The notes: generated by a model not told the origin, from the letters alone. A DNA stretch of 64,000 nt from Bostrychus sinensis (GCA_020698575.1 CM036251.1:4494788-4558787); one strand, 5' to 3'; counted from the stretch's first letter, positions 1-12,830 are shown. Program-made: numbers and translations.

Positions 1-165
1 TAAGCAACTGTTTCCTAAATCATACAAGCCTATAACTTGTCTTTAGTTTAAAAAGACACTTTTTTTATTGTGGTTCACGACTTTGAATTTAATAGAGTTG
101 TTTTTTATAAAACGTAATGATGGTGATGTCGAGTCAGTGGTTAACGGTTAATCAATAATTGTTTA
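1..165. repeat. Dispersed repeat, inverted partner at 23196-23380
   Basis: The stretch from the CCTATAAC motif to GGTTAACGGTTAA matches the reverse complement of 23196-23380 over about 160 bases with scattered changes, including the shared core TTTTTTATAAAACGTAA. It is a dispersed non-coding element cut by the window edge. No coding capacity is seen. Confidence 0.6.
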
Positions 166-2636
166 AGACTACAGATTAATCGATTTAAAGAAAATTGCAA
201 ATCTGCATGACTATATGAAATATTTTGATTCATAAAGCAAGAGCCCTAATTTGCTAAACCGGAAATAGATGTTGCAAATATATTCTATCTTTGTTTTTTG
301 AAATAGTTCGCACAACACATTTACACGTCCTGTTTTTGAATACAACTGTTTCACAAGGGGGGGTGCTTCAGACCGCTTTGAAAGTAGAAACACTTCCAGA
401 CGGACCCAGTCTGTGCCGTACTGCCCAAACTGTGCCTAAAGACAACCTCTTCCTGAACACAAGCCATAAAAGTTCAAGATCGAGTAACCTAGGTCCTTTT
501 GCTTCACCTGGAAATCCAATGGTCAGGGACGAGCTATTTCATAGTTATTGTGGTTAAACTGACATCAGTACAATAACCAGTTATAGACCCCATTACTCAA
601 TAAAACCCTTACTGTCCCACAATTACATGTCTGCTTCATAAACATTACAGAGTCCACTTGCCTGAGCCTGTTCTGTTTGCAGTAAGTACAGGGTAGCCCC
701 AAGGTCTTAAAAGTATTAAATTTGATGTTGCCCAAATCGAGGCTTTAAAAGTATTAAATTGTATGGGCAGGTATTAAATTTTGTTTGTCTTAGGCTTAAA
801 TTGCCAAATGTTGTACTTCTCAAAAATATATTTTACAACAATACATTGTACGTACCAAAGTCGCCCACTGGATTATGTCTTTATTTAGTAAGTTTTTGAA
901 AGCTAGGTCTACTGTTTCCATGGGCTGCATACTGTTGCAGGCATTTTTGTTGCAAAAACACATTCCCACAATACAGTAAACGCTGTTACCACTGAAATGT
1001 ATGATTCCATATTGAGATTTTTAATGCAGAACTGGAGTTATTTTACCTGAATTAGACTTTTAAAGTAAAACCAATAAGTTTCAGAGTAATGCTAATATTT
1101 TATAGTGTAAAATTTATACAGGTCGTTGTTTTGCCAGCAATTTTGGCATTAAATGTTATTCTTAATGGCATTAAAAAGTCTTCAATTTCACGAGAAAAAA
1201 TGTGGAGCTACCCTGGAGTACCCTCTTAACCATTTTCTCTGCCTCTCGTTGACCTCAGGTGGAGACAGTAGCTCTTATTTGTTGTGTTTTGGTGCTGGAG
1301 AGAGACAAAGCCGGAGCATTGCGTGTATTCACAGCAGCGTTTTTTGCCCTGGAGCGGAGGCAAACAGAGGGAGGTGTGGAGGTTCAGAGCCTGATGGGGC
1401 CTGTGTGAGGAGCTGAAGGGCCCGAAGTGAAGACCGCCCCGGGGCCCTAGCACTCAGAGAGGCAGCCAGAGAGGCGCTAGGACAGGCATGTGTGTGGAGG
1501 TGGAAGATTACTGGGGTTTGGGATTAACATAACAAGAAATAATCAGAGTTGGAGTTTTTTTTGTTTGTTTTGTTTTTAAGGGCAAAAAGTATTACTGCTA
1601 TTACTATTTCTGTTAATAGTGCATCAAACTACTGCTATTTTAAGTGAAGCAGTACTAAAAGTATCATATCAAAGGAATCAAGTAACCCATCTAAGGCCCA
1701 TAGTGGCTGAGATAGGCTCAGTACTCACGACCACGACAGGAATAACTGGAAGAAGATTAATGAATGTATTGTATAAAAATACTCGAATGCTAAGTTGCTT
1801 TTCATTTAGAATAAGTAGTAGTACAAATACTACTACTACTGCAAGACCTAAAGCTTTTACAACCTCTACTACCACTTGTACTATTACCAAAATAAAGAGT
1901 GAAGGATTAAACTGTTCTGCGACTGTTCTGCTGTAAGGTAGAAGAAGTATCTTGAAAAGGTATTTGCTGCTTTTAAAAAATATTATACATTAAATATTAA
2001 TAAACATACTTTAAACATAAATATTTGCCAAAAAGGATGGCAGTAAGTTGTACTTCTAGTAGGGCTGACAGTCTCTGGTCGCTCTGGTCAGTGAGGTATT
2101 GGTTGATTAGTAGGGCTGTGTACCGTTCAGATTTTTTTTATATCAGATCTTGAACGATACCTGTTTTTCGAAACCGGTACCTGAGCGATACTTTTTCTGA
2201 TACCAATAATGAACTAATTCATCTTCTAAAATCATAAAACACAATAATGTTGAATAAAAGACCGATTTTTTTTTAAGCAAAACTGATTCATGCAAAGGAA
2301 CATTAAAGGTCCCACTATGGATTGAAACTTGGTATTGAATAAAAATGATTTTTTTGATACCAGTAGTATTGTAACTTTTGTTTTGATACCACAAAGGTAT
2401 CGTTTAACTGTACCCAGCCTGATCGATTAGTTGGATCCTCTTTTTGCATCAATAAAGCTGGTCTCATTTATTACTTGATAACTTTTATTTTCATGTTATT
2501 TAAGATAACATAGATTTTAGATAACAATATATTTTACAGCCATCTTTTCTTTGGTTGAATAACAATGTCTTTGGTCAACTACTGCCCTAAGTACTAGTAG
2601 TAAAAGAAGCTAATAGTAGTTCCTGTAGTACTGCAG
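166..2636. other. AT-rich non-coding stretch, no gene seen
   Basis: No exon with convincing splice sites and family similarity was recognised on either strand. It holds dispersed repeat pieces, for example TTAAAAGTATTAAATT repeats near 710-790 and a segment with many GATACC/GGTATC words at about 2110-2410 that resembles fish hAT-type elements. If the taf4 exon at 10687 belongs to a gene extending leftwards, this is part of a taf4 intron. Confidence 0.4.
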
Positions 2637-2702
2637 GGGTGGCAGTAGCTCAGTAGGTAGAGCTGCTTGCCCACAACCTGTGTGTTGGTGGAGGTCAGCG
2701 AG
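2637..2702 (+). repeat. tRNA-derived SINE head fragment
   Basis: GTAGCTCAGTAGGTAGAGCT has the form of a tRNA A box and is followed by an anticodon-arm-like segment, but the B box is missing and the copy ends abruptly. It is a truncated SINE, not a functional tRNA gene. Confidence 0.5.
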
Positions 2703-2740
2703 TGAATGAATAATGCATAATAATGTATAAGACCAATGTA

Positions 2741-3617
2741 CCGTATTTTCCGCACTATAAGGCGCACCTAAAAGCCTTTAATTTTCTCAAAAACCGACAG
2801 TGCGCCTTATAATCCGATGCGCCTTATATATGGATCAATGTTGGTTAATTATGGCTACTGTATTCAGGGGGCGTCGCCGAAGTGACAGGTTTTAAAAGCA
2901 AAGTTGGCTCTACATTCTGCTCAACCAGACTTATCCCAAATCATACGTAGTTGTCCCAAAAATGATATAAGCGCGGAGTCTGAAGCAGTTGTCTGATAAA
3001 ACATAAGAAGTACCGTTGCTAATTGTGTGAGCTGCTGTATGTCTTGGCGAATCTCCGCAGGTGATGCCCAGATGCTCAATCTGTCTTTAAAATTATTTTA
3101 GCGACTGAATAGAGGAGAATCTAAGCTTTAAAATGAGGTATAACATGTCCATATTCAGCAAATTTTAGCCATGGTTACTTGTGTTCAAACCACTCTGTTG
3201 TAAAAATAACTTAGCATCGCAGAGTGGGGATAGACGGCAAAAAGACGACACGATATGGGATGAATGAGATACAGTATTGTGACTGTATAAACTATAAAGT
3301 TACCCCTATATAAGTACTCGTATCGGTACGTACTTAAATGGAAGTACTCGTACTCATACCGGTTTGAAAAAAAGTGGTATCTGTGCATCCCTAGTTTTCA
3401 ACGAGGGAGTTGTAAGAACGCTGGTTTGTATTCTATTAATAAAGTTTGACTGACTGACTTATCTGACTGTTTTAGTGACATTCCCTTTAGCGCAGCGCCA
3501 TCTAGTGGATGCGCCTTATAATGCGGTGCGCCCTATATATGAAAACAGTTTTAAAATAGGCCATTAATTGAAGGTGCGCCTTATAATCCGATGCGCCTTA
3601 TAGTGCGGAAAATACGG
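2741..3617. mobile_element. Tc1/mariner-like MITE, copy 1 (GGCGC family)
   Basis: Terminal inverted repeats begin CCGTATTTTCCGCACTATAA and end in the reverse complement, with TA on both outer edges (2739-2740 and 3618-3619), the target duplication expected of Tc1/mariner elements. The sub-terminal motif AAGGCGCA is repeated. It is longer than the copies at 4648, 52272 and 57534 because its middle is different and carries a further segment at about 3185-3394 with GTACTCGTACTCATACC words, probably a nested insertion. No intact transposase is present. Confidence 0.75.
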
Positions 3618-3777
3618 TATTATTATGGTTGGTAGCAGCAGTACCAGATTTAGTCCTAACTAATTTAATTACAGTGGTTCTCAAAAAAATACCTGAAAAA
3701 ATGTAACTGTAAAATGTGCTTTTACTGCATGAACCATTGTCTTTGCTTACCTAAAACTGCTAGAAAACAGTAAGAAT

Positions 3778-3816
3778 AAGAATACCTTTATCAGTCCCTC
3801 AGTGGGAAAATTGCAA
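3778..3816 (-). repeat. LINE 3' tail fragment
   Basis: Read on the minus strand this is a LINE-type 3' end (TTTTCCCACTGAGGGACTGA followed by a degenerate TATTCT repeat). The same tail occurs in plus orientation at 53090-53148. It is typical of Rex/L2-like fish retrotransposons truncated at the 5' end. Confidence 0.5.
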
Positions 3817-4329
3817 GAATTTGGAGCACAAAATAAGATATATATTCAACCACTGCTCTGTTATAATGCAGCCACTAAAGTAGAGAACATACGCATTCTT
3901 CATTGGAGGTATTATAGAAAATGTCATGCCTAAACCAGCTTCACTCATTTCACTTTGGTGCATAGTATCTGTAAAATCACACACATTTTTTCCATTATAC
4001 CCCTCCCTTGCCTTATACGGTTTTTCACATGTTAATTGACGGAGCACAGGAGGTTAGCGTTGCCCGAAGCCACTCCATAATGCTCTGATTGTGGGGCTCA
4101 TTCCTATCCTGTGCTCTCAGCTCTGCCTCTGGGCATCGCTCCTCCAGAGTGAAGCTCGGTTACACAGTTATCTTCACCAGGACCGGGGCGACTGTCTCTG
4201 AATGAGGGGAGATGGGCTTTGTGTTTAGGACAAAATAAAAACAGTACATACACAGACAAAAGTGTGAAGGTGATACAGAGTCATTCAAATATGGTCCAAG
4301 TTTGGATTTCTGATCCTCCTGAGCAGGGC

Positions 4330-5326
4330 TTATTGTTATTGCTATTGTTGTTATATCGGCAAACGCAATATCAGTATCGCAAGAATCTAAATCTGTCGCA
4401 ATAACGCTGTGGTCTTCCATCTGACAGAGATTTACACTAAAGAGTCATTCTCCTGCCAGAGCCTTAAAAGAAAATGTGTTGTGACTTAAAAAAAAAAAAA
4501 AAAAAAGTTTAAAAAGTCCAGTTTTAGTGGTAATTTCCTTAATTTAGTCACAATTTAGCCTTGTTTTATTTTTGGTTTAGTCTGTGTTATGTTTTGATTT
4601 TGACACTATTTTGATTTGTGAATAGAGAGACTTTTTGTCTTAAGTTACGTATTTTCCGCACTATAAGGCGCATCGGATTGTAAGGCTCACCTTCAATGAA
4701 TGGCTTATTTTAAAACTGTTTTCATATAAAGGGCGCACCGCATTATAAGGCGCATCCACTAGATGGCGCTGCGCTAAAGGGAATGTCAATAAAACAGTCA
4801 GATAAGTCAGTCAGTCAAACTTTATTAATAGAATACAAACCAGCGTTCTTACAACTCCCTCGTTGAAAACAATGTATTTCCAACTCCATTTGTCACAGTT
4901 CAAAGCTACATGAACAGCGTTCGAGCGCTCAGTTTTCTGTCCCCTCAATGTCGCAACTCTTCTACTGAGATGGAGCAAAGGCCACGCCTCCTTGTTCTTT
5001 TGCGGCAGGATCCATAAACACGCCTATGGCACACATGAACAGCTGGGACTGGAATTCCCCTTTACCGTTTTTACCGCTGTCACTTCGGCGACGCCCCCTG
5101 AATACGGTAGCCATAATTAACCAACATTGATCCATATATAAGGCGCATCAGATTATAAGGCGCACTGTCGGTTTTTGAGAAAATTAAAGGCTTTTAGGTG
5201 CACCTTATAGTGTGGAAAATACGGTCAATTTAACTTACTGTATCAGAAAAGTAGGCCCCATTTTAAAATATTGCAATAATATTGTTATTGAATATCATGT
5301 TTTTTTCCATATAGTGCAGCCCTCCT
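4330..5326 (-). mobile_element. hAT-like GCACGATAT element, copy a, interrupted by a MITE
   Basis: The left part (4340-4647) and right part (5225-5326, ending in GTGCAGCCCT) together match the element seen whole at 28576-29022. The MITE at 4648-5224 sits between them, so this is a nested insertion. A run of 18 A residues at about 4489-4506 is an internal polymorphic tract. Confidence 0.65.
4648..5224. mobile_element. Tc1/mariner-like MITE, copy 2
   Basis: It starts CGTATTTTCCGCACTATAAG and ends with the inverse. The interior is nearly the same as copies 3 and 4, including CCACTAGATGGCGCTGCGCT and CTTCGGCGACGCCCCCTGAA. It is inserted in a hAT-like element. It is non-coding apart from a short remnant frame. 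Confidence 0.75.
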
Positions 5327-6189
5327 CCTGAGCTCCTGTGGGGGTGGATTGAAGAGTGCATGGTTCCTCTACACATAATGACTATTTCAGCAGATAAACC
5401 ACTGAGGTTACCCCCAGTTTCCACTGCATGCGACTCCGCTGCACTGCGCCACGCACTCAGCAGTAAATACGCAGCCGTTTTAGTGAATGAGAGCGTTTCC
5501 AAAGCCTCCGCAGCTCTGTGCCGCCCTACAGCCGTGCTCCGCCCTGCGCCGGAGTTTTGCAGCCAGTCCATTATGTTTGACACGATGGCGGACTCTGTTC
5601 AGATCAATCTCCGTAGCTCAGATAGCACCAAACGGGAAAGTGGTCATGTACAACCTGCATATTTCAAAGTAATATAACTCCATACAAGCGTTTTTGATTA
5701 GAATATTTATATGTAATCATTGTTTCTCATATTATCTTTTAGACAGTTATTCTTAGTAGACTTACTACAGAACAGAAATGATGTCTGACATGATTAAACA
5801 TTTATTGCTTTTGTATAGTTTTTTTGTGCCCAGCTACTTCCCGGTTGGAGAGAAAAACCCTGTGAAGGGAACGTGAAGGGAACTCCAAACCAATCCCATA
5901 ATAAACTTTTGTTTTATGTCCTTCAGCTCCTGAATAAACAGTTGTTTTGGTCTTTATTTGTGGCTTTCATGGCACAAACTCATACCTACTTTGCATGTTC
6001 TTCCCGAGCTGCTCAGGGCTCTGCAGCCTGGTGTGGCGGAGTGGAGATGTAACCAGTAGGCGGCCCTATCTTGCAATGTTAAAGAAGTTTTAAAGCAACA
6101 CCATGTCAAATGTTGGTCTTAAAGTAATTTTTCAAAAATTATTTTAATAGTAGATCAACTCTAAATGGGACGAACTGCCTCTCCCCAAA
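5327..6189. other. Unassigned stretch with a CpG-rich core
   Basis: About 5410-5620 is clearly richer in G+C and CpG than its surroundings and has overlapping open frames on both strands. I recognise no protein family and no good splice pair, so I do not call a gene. It could be the interior of an old transposon or a regulatory CpG cluster. The rest is AT-rich and featureless. Confidence 0.3.
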
Positions 6190-6690
6190 GCTTTCCCAGG
6201 AGGAGTGGGGATATATTATGCTCTGTTATGCTTTTATTTATATTTTTAAACCAAATGTGGTCACCTCTAGAACAGCAGCATGTTTTACAAACTTTAAAAA
6301 CATTGTGACTAAAAGAACACATTTTAATAAGTACTCAAATTGAGCCATAAATAAACGGGTGAAGAGACCAGCAGAGGGCAGAGTGTTATGGTGTTTTGAA
6401 CATAATTTAAAGAATAAAAGGAACTTCACTTCCTTAAACTTTTTTATGATGCCATTTTACCACACAATGACAGATAGCTTTGAGGAATCAATGGAGACAG
6501 AGCTGTACACTGTTTTTTGAATAAATGAATGAGAGCAGACTGGATGTTGTTGATTGGTCAGTGCTTCCTGGAGTGGGCGGGAGTTCGTTGTGGAACCGAG
6601 CATTATGAGGCCTCAGAAATTCAGAGCCAGAGAATACAGGATTAGAATGAAACAAAACACAACTACAGGTGCTTTTGATGAGAGAACAAC
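6190..6690 (-). repeat. Dispersed repeat, inverted copy of 49064-49500
   Basis: It shares, in opposite orientation, AGAATAAAAGGAACTTCACT, the CTGCCCTCTGCTG segment and the GAGTGGGCGGG segment with 49064-49500. It is a non-coding interspersed element. Confidence 0.6.
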
Positions 6691-7984
6691 ATTATAACTA
6701 CGCTAGAAAGCTCAGATTTTGCATAATTAAATCAAACATTATTAAAAATGGACAAATCGTCGAACACAAACAATCTCATTAAAACCAACCATAATGATAA
6801 TAATCTAGAGTATAGGATTCAGACATACTTTGATAAATACACATGCCATTTTTTCTACTTAAAAGACCCCAGGCATTATCCCATTTTCTCCAACACTTCC
6901 AATATTAGTTTAAAATTAAAACTCTAAAACTATCAGCTCAGAGCAACCACTGTTATTCCCTTCTTTGATCCGCCCTGATCATATCCTCCTTCTGTAGTGG
7001 TAGTAATGTACTGTACGTGTGAACAGATTTTAAAACTGACTTTAGTCTGAGGCTTTTGTTGGTTCTGGCCCGAGGCTCCTGCAGCTCAGAATAATGGCCT
7101 GGTTTGTCTCTACAATAGTCATCATCTGGAGACACGAGGGAACGGTGGAAAATTATTTATTTCACACAACATTTTGATACATTCATATTTCTTAGCATTG
7201 TTGTGTGAATCAGGTGAACTTGTATTGTCCTGTAAAGCTGAAGATACTCTCCCCAAATTAGAGTCAACTTGATCATTGTTAATCTGTAGAATTACAATAC
7301 TTTTTTATTATTTAAGGTTAATTGGTAACAGCAGCATTTATATTGGTTTGGGTCCACTTTAAACATCTGCAACATCTCCTTTCCTCTTTGTATTTAATTG
7401 AAAAAAGTTAAACTGGATTAATTTGCAAGCTCTAAATATCAATACACATACAACTGAAGTTTAGAGCTGACCTTAATCTTTTGCAGAATCTTTAGCAGAT
7501 CCTGCTGTCTTCAGCTTTTTCTCAGATTCATTCATTCGTCTTCTTTTGCTTATTCCCGTTAGGAGTCGCAGGTAGTCTCAGTTTTCTCAAATTGTTCCTT
7601 ACAGTATGTTACTGCAAGGTTTCCCACCTAATTATATTTAGTCTATGGGGCTAGATTATTAGTACAATTTCAGATCTAGCAAGAATTTGTAGGTTTTTTT
7701 TTTTTATTCTATTAAAATATTTTGCCATTTTAAAGCTTTCTTTTCATATTTGGCTTTTTTTATGAATTGGCAATGATGTTGGTGTCAAAAAATTATTCCA
7801 GTAAACACCACATTACACAACTTTTTAGCATCTACAAACAGGCTGGTTAAGATTAGAACTATAATAATTACATTGTTGTTTTTTTAGGGTTTTCACGTGG
7901 AAAAGGTAAATTTCAGTTTTAGACTATGGGGGATAAAATTGGACTGTGGTGGGCCGCCATAATCTTCTGAATTTATGGGAAACA
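6691..7984. other. Non-coding stretch
   Basis: AT-rich sequence with no recognised exon. At about 7525-7590 there is a fragment of the fish repeat that is more complete at 41000-41310 (CGCTTATTCCCGT-type motif). Nothing else can be supported. Confidence 0.35.
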
Positions 7985-8330
7985 CTGGATGTTTAAGATG
8001 GCAGTATCTCGGGGTAGATCGGTTGCCTCTTAACCAAAAGGTTTGTGGTTCAATTCCAGTTTCCCCAGTTCATAGTGAATTGTGTCACACTTCCCCACCT
8101 TACCTCCAGTGTGTGGCACTGGTGTGTGTCAGTGTGATTGTGTGTTTGGTGGTGGTTGGAGAGAACATTGGCACTTTATGGCAGCCACGTCTCCGTCAGT
8201 CTGCCCCAGGACAGCTGTGGCTACAGAAGGAGCTCACTATCACCGAGTGTGACTGAGGAGTGAAGGAATAAAACCCACCTAAATGTAAAGCGAGTTTGAG
8301 TGTCTAGAGAAGCACTTAGAAGACTGTTGT
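7985..8330 (+). repeat. tRNA-derived SINE
   Basis: A degenerate A box (GCAGTATCTCGGGGTAGAT) and a good B box (GGTTCAATTCC) are followed by a body containing CAGCTGTGGCTACAGAAG. The same body occurs at 14145-14440 and, reversed, at 15137-15440. It is RNA polymerase III-type SINE structure and non-autonomous. Confidence 0.7.
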
Positions 8331-10686
8331 TGCTGATGTTCAACAACATCCAACTGAACTTAGACACCTTCTCTGTATTATCGTTGTTATTATTGTTGCT
8401 GTAGTTTCTTAATTTTTATGTTCAGTTGGACAAGTAGTTACTGAAATGACAATAGTTTATACTCACGTTAAACCACAAATCCCAACTTTACATTAAGTTC
8501 ACTCAGATCTGGGTAATATTAATTTTGACAACTATTTTTTTTACCTTTTATTTGATGTTTTTAGTGTGCTCCCTCATAAAAATAATGGGACAGAGTAGCA
8601 TTGCATTTGTCACCAAACTTTGGGCACAGCTTCCCTGTTGACTGAGAAAGGTCAACAGGAAATATCCCACAATGTAAAGCATGTTAAAATCAGCTATTAA
8701 TTAGAGTTACATATGCTAGGCTAATGCTAAAACAAGGCATCCCACAAGGAAATGTACTGGAGCCAATGCAGATTTCACTTTAAAATTACTCTTCCCCCCC
8801 AAAGTCTTTAGGTCTTGAAGTGCAACAATTCTTTAACATTACTTTCCTGTTGTGGTGTTTCTCTGTTCGTGCACTACCTTTAATCCCACAGTCGTTTTTG
8901 GTGTTGAGCCTGAACCTGAAAATAGCCGCACCTCTTTCTCTAAGGCGTGTTTCGAGTCCTGGAGGTTCACCCTGGAGCTAAACCCACACACGCACACACA
9001 CACAGAAAAGAAGGGCTGCTACAACAGGCCCTCTTTCCCAACACTGTGCATTATTACACAAACAGACACTGGATTCACACAGCAGCAGAAATGACTGGGA
9101 GGGGTTCATTTTCCCATGAGCTCCACTGTCCTGGGGCAAAAAGACAGGGCAAAACACAAATGAGAACATCACGGGGAGAGAATCGTCTCAGTGATTTCAG
9201 TGAGAAGAGAGTATCAAATTTAAGGAGCTTGAAGGGCATGAGTACAGCTTATAGCAGAGAATTTGACAGGAGAGTTTAAAAATTTGGGTACTTTATTGCT
9301 TTATTGAAAGTAGCAATGAGAGCAGTTGTTTATTTACCTATGTCCAAAAAAAAAAAAAAAGACCCACTGCAAACAAACAAACCTAACCTACTGAGCTACC
9401 ATCATTCAGTTCCATTGCATGTTGAGTTTTCTTTTTGCACAAATTTATTTAACCCTCAGGCCCTCCTTTAAAGAAAATCAAGTTTTTCCTCTTTTAGGTC
9501 ACTGGGTCAAAAAATAAAGGAAAAATCTTTTTTCTTTTTTCTTTTTTTTTTTTGTTATTACCCCTGTCCTCATAATATATAACAATAGTGAATTCATTTT
9601 TATATTTTTAACCCTCTTAAAGCCAGTATTTTTTTTGTATGTGCAGGGATTATGGCCTTGGATAGGTCAATGATTAGTCCTAAAACTGATTTTGATATGT
9701 TTTTAGTTTTAGTGCCTTTACAAAAAAGGTCTGAAACTCACATTCTTCCTCTTAAATCCCTAAAGCCCTGGTCTACAGTCAGTGTTATCTAAAGGGAATT
9801 ATGAGGGAATTATTTCCAACAATGCAATGAGAAAATGGTGACTCTGGTGATGATTTTTTTCTTCGTGTATTTTTTAGCCTCTGACTGACAGCGTTACAGA
9901 GGAACTAACATGATTTAACATTTCTGTATTGCAATGGCAGTAGAGTGAAAATAAATGTAACTTAATGTAGTTCAATGGGACCAAAATGGGCTTTAAGAGG
10001 AGGAATATGAGTTTTTTTCCTAGATAGTAGAAAATGCATTTATTACTCAACATCTTTGTCAAATATCATCACCCTAGCATAAGAAATGCCAAAACTGAGA
10101 ACAAAAAGTCAGAAAAGCCCTAAAAGGGTGCCAGGGTGATCTGAAGGTTAAAGGCATAAAATTTAAATAAAAACATATTCTTTTATTCACATTTTTAAGC
10201 CAATCTTGGTCACCTCTAGAACAGAATTTCATATTTTACAACCTTTAAAAACATTATCTGCCCCTTTAACCTTTTACTTAAGAGTTAGTGAGGGGCTTGG
10301 ACTTTTTGTTTTCTTCCAAAAGCGGCCTTTAATGATACATTTAAGTGCCCCCCAAAGGTACAGTGCAGAATTAGGCGTGTGTTTTTCTATTTTGTTATTT
10401 GTACGCATGTGTGTTCACTTCAGAAAGTCCGTCTTTAGTCTTGACAGTCATTGATATTCATGTATAAATGTATTATTATGAACTTAATGAGCATTAGCAA
10501 GGAAGGAGGTTGTGGGTTTGATGCTTTTGGATGGTGCAAGGAAAAGCAGCAAATCCATAGTAACACGGGGAGGTCCTTCCTTTATTGTTGCCCTAATGCG
10601 CTGTGACCAAACCAAACCCTGATGACCAAACATTTTTATTTTATCTTTTCATGCTCTACACTAATACCTCTCTCTTCTCTCCACAG
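8331..10686. other. Non-coding stretch, probable taf4 intron
   Basis: No exon is recognised between the SINE and the taf4 acceptor at 10685-10686. It contains a CACACA tract near 8985, an A15 run near 9346, several T-rich runs, and a roughly 105-base repeat at 8715-8820 that is related to the sequence just after the taf4 stop. Assignment as intron is inferred from the splice acceptor of the downstream exon. Confidence 0.4.
8715..8820 (+). repeat. Dispersed fragment related to 10853-10958
   Basis: It shares GCTAGGCTAATGCTAA and then CCCACAAGGAA, CCAATG and GATTTCACT with the segment after the taf4 stop codon, about 75 percent alike by eye. One frame reads GIPQGNVLEPM, reminiscent of the GVPQGSVLGP motif of non-LTR reverse transcriptases, so both may be decayed LINE pieces. 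That link is speculative. Confidence 0.45.
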
Positions 10687-10845
10687 TCTGCGTCGGGCTC
10701 GGGCCTCAGTTCCTCTCCGGCCGCCTCTCGACAGCAGCTGCGACAGAGAATCACTCGAGTGAATCTCAGGGACTTTATCTTCTGTTTGGAGCAGGAACGG
10801 ACCACAGCGAGATCGCTAATGCTCTACAAGGCTCTGCTAAAGTGA
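10687..10845 (+). CDS. taf4: TAF4-family TFIID subunit, terminal coding exon
   Basis: TAF4 is a histone-fold subunit of the general transcription factor TFIID, paired with TAF12 in the nucleus. This exon starts after a strong pyrimidine-rich acceptor (CTCTCTTCTCTCCACAG) and gives 52 codons plus TGA. A Ser/Ala/Gly-rich linker is followed by QRITRVNLRDFIFCLEQER and the terminus LYKALLK, the conserved last helix of vertebrate TAF4 proteins. The ITRVNLRD and LYKA.LK residues look closer to TAF4 than to TAF4B, but one exon cannot settle the paralogue. It begins in phase 0. Upstream exons, including the TAFH and main histone-fold parts, were not found and presumably lie left of the window. The intact frame and splice acceptor argue against a processed pseudogene. 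Confidence 0.85.
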   Translation, partial: SASGSGLSSSPAASRQQLRQRITRVNLRDFIFCLEQERTTARSLMLYKALLK

Positions 10846-12489
10846 AGCTAACGCTAGGCTAATGCTAAGACAAACAAGGCGTCCCACAAGGAATCGTACC
10901 GGGCCCAATGAGGATTTCACTATAAGACAACTTTCCCCTTAAGTTTTTAGGTTTTTATCACAGTTTCATAAAGCTTTGGAATTCAAACTTCAACTCATTC
11001 ATATACGGAAAGCTTCAGCAATCTCCAATTCATGTTTTTTAAGAGTTAAGTTGGTGGTGCTTCTAAATTAGTTCATATAGGACAGTATTTAAAATGGGCA
11101 AAATATTATGACCAAGGCCATATTTTCCGCTTCGTCTAAAGTTAACAAGTTTGGAAAGGGGTTCAACTTCTAATATCCCATACTAGTCTTTGCATTTGAA
11201 TTATTGTTTTATTTAGACACAGACGTTTTATGAAGTAAAATATAATCTCAAATTGAATAATATGGAACATTTATATTGTTAGTTTAGGAGTTTTGACTGT
11301 ACAAATGTGTAAGTGTATCATGTATTATATCAATCTGGAATGCCTCCTGTTAAAAAAACATTTGTAAAGGGGAGTGACTTTCAGTAAAGTATTTGGAGTA
11401 GATTGCATGAAGCCAGCTACCAATAAACTCTAACAATACTAAAACAATATAATAAAAATCTTGTCCAGCTTGATGCACAAGGTAACTTCTGACAAGCTAT
11501 AAAGGTTTCATGTGTAAAATTAATATTGAAACTGTTTTAAATATCAAAGAATGCGTATTTGCAAGAACCTGGTGATATAATGTGTATCACAATAAAAGCG
11601 CCACAGTATTCTATGGAACCTGTATGTCATACTGTCATACTTTAATATAATTTTAATAACCACCACCACTGAATGCACTAAATTTTATGAAATAAATTTT
11701 CATCTATAATCAGAGCAGTGAGCAATGGCACTGTACTTTTCCTTTTTTTTTTTTTTATTTGCTTTTTCAAAAGTTATTTATGCGTGCAGGATTTTCTCTT
11801 AATATAAAATTTATTGTCAGAGTTTTAAATGCAGTTTTTGATATATCACTACACCTGTCTCTCAACCCCAACTTTAGAAATCCCCATTGCTTGAAATTAC
11901 CTTGGTCATAATATTTTCGGAACCAGTTTTAACAAACTATTTGTCCAGTTTCTTTACTTAGAGCTGTACAAACCTACAGTTTTACCTTTACCATTTATTT
12001 ACAAAGAGATTTTCCCACATTAAGCACTGTTCTGTCTCAACTCAGGACACACAGGTTTTACTTCTTTGGTCTCACATTGTTCTTCAACTGTTCAAACTCG
12101 TTACAATACTGTCTACTTACATTTTTGTGTTTTTAACTAAGGTTTACCCACACGAGGAAAGGGTGGATTTGTGAATGTTTTAAGAATCTTGATCGGTGTA
12201 AGAGAAATGTAAAGACGTGAGGAAGTTTGAATGAGATGTTATTAAAAGGAAGTGAAGTGGTTTTAAATGGTGTGAATGGTTTGGATCTAAGGAATAATCA
12301 TGTTCAGTACAGAGACACTTTAAGGACTTTTAAAAACGGTGAAGGAAGAGTTTGATGTTTTATTGTCTATATTTTTCTGTCTTCGACTTAAATAATGCCA
12401 CGGTTAGTGATATTAACTAGATTTGGCTTCTGTTTAGCCAGAAATGACTCTAAACTATATTTGAAGACAATGAAGAAGGTCTAAATTGG

Positions 12490-12830
12490 ATTTTAAAGCT
12501 CCCCTATTCTGCTAAATCAACATTTCAAGCTTTTGACCATGTTATAATGTTGTCTCCTCAAAAACAGACCTGAAGTAGTATTCTGTTTGAGTAATCCTGT
12601 AAGCTGAGGCACTGCCCTTCTCCAGAGCTGAAAACGCTCGGTCTCAGGGCTCTTTGTAGACACGTGAAACCAGGAAGTGTTCCTGCATGTTTCTAAAACC
12701 CATACACCCTCACCGGACTCGTTCTGACCATTTCAGCGCCTCAACTGTCGTCACTACGAAGCAGTCAGCTCATTTATCTATCTGTTAGCATCATGTTGCT
12801 AATAGCGGTGCTAAATAGTCTGTCTATTCT
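12490..12830 (+). repeat. Dispersed repeat (TATTCTGCTAAATCAAC family), copy 1
   Basis: It matches 24393-24780 in the same orientation and 29320-29660 in reverse, sharing TATTCTGCTAAATCAAC, CATGTTATAATGTTGTCTCC, AGCTGAAAACGCTCGGTCTC and CAGTCAGCTCATTTATCTAT. It is a non-coding interspersed element. Confidence 0.7.

Noticed and set aside
7985..8060. tRNA genes at 7985, 14145 and 23779
   Set aside because: Control boxes are present but no cloverleaf with paired acceptor stem; they are heads of SINEs or related repeats.
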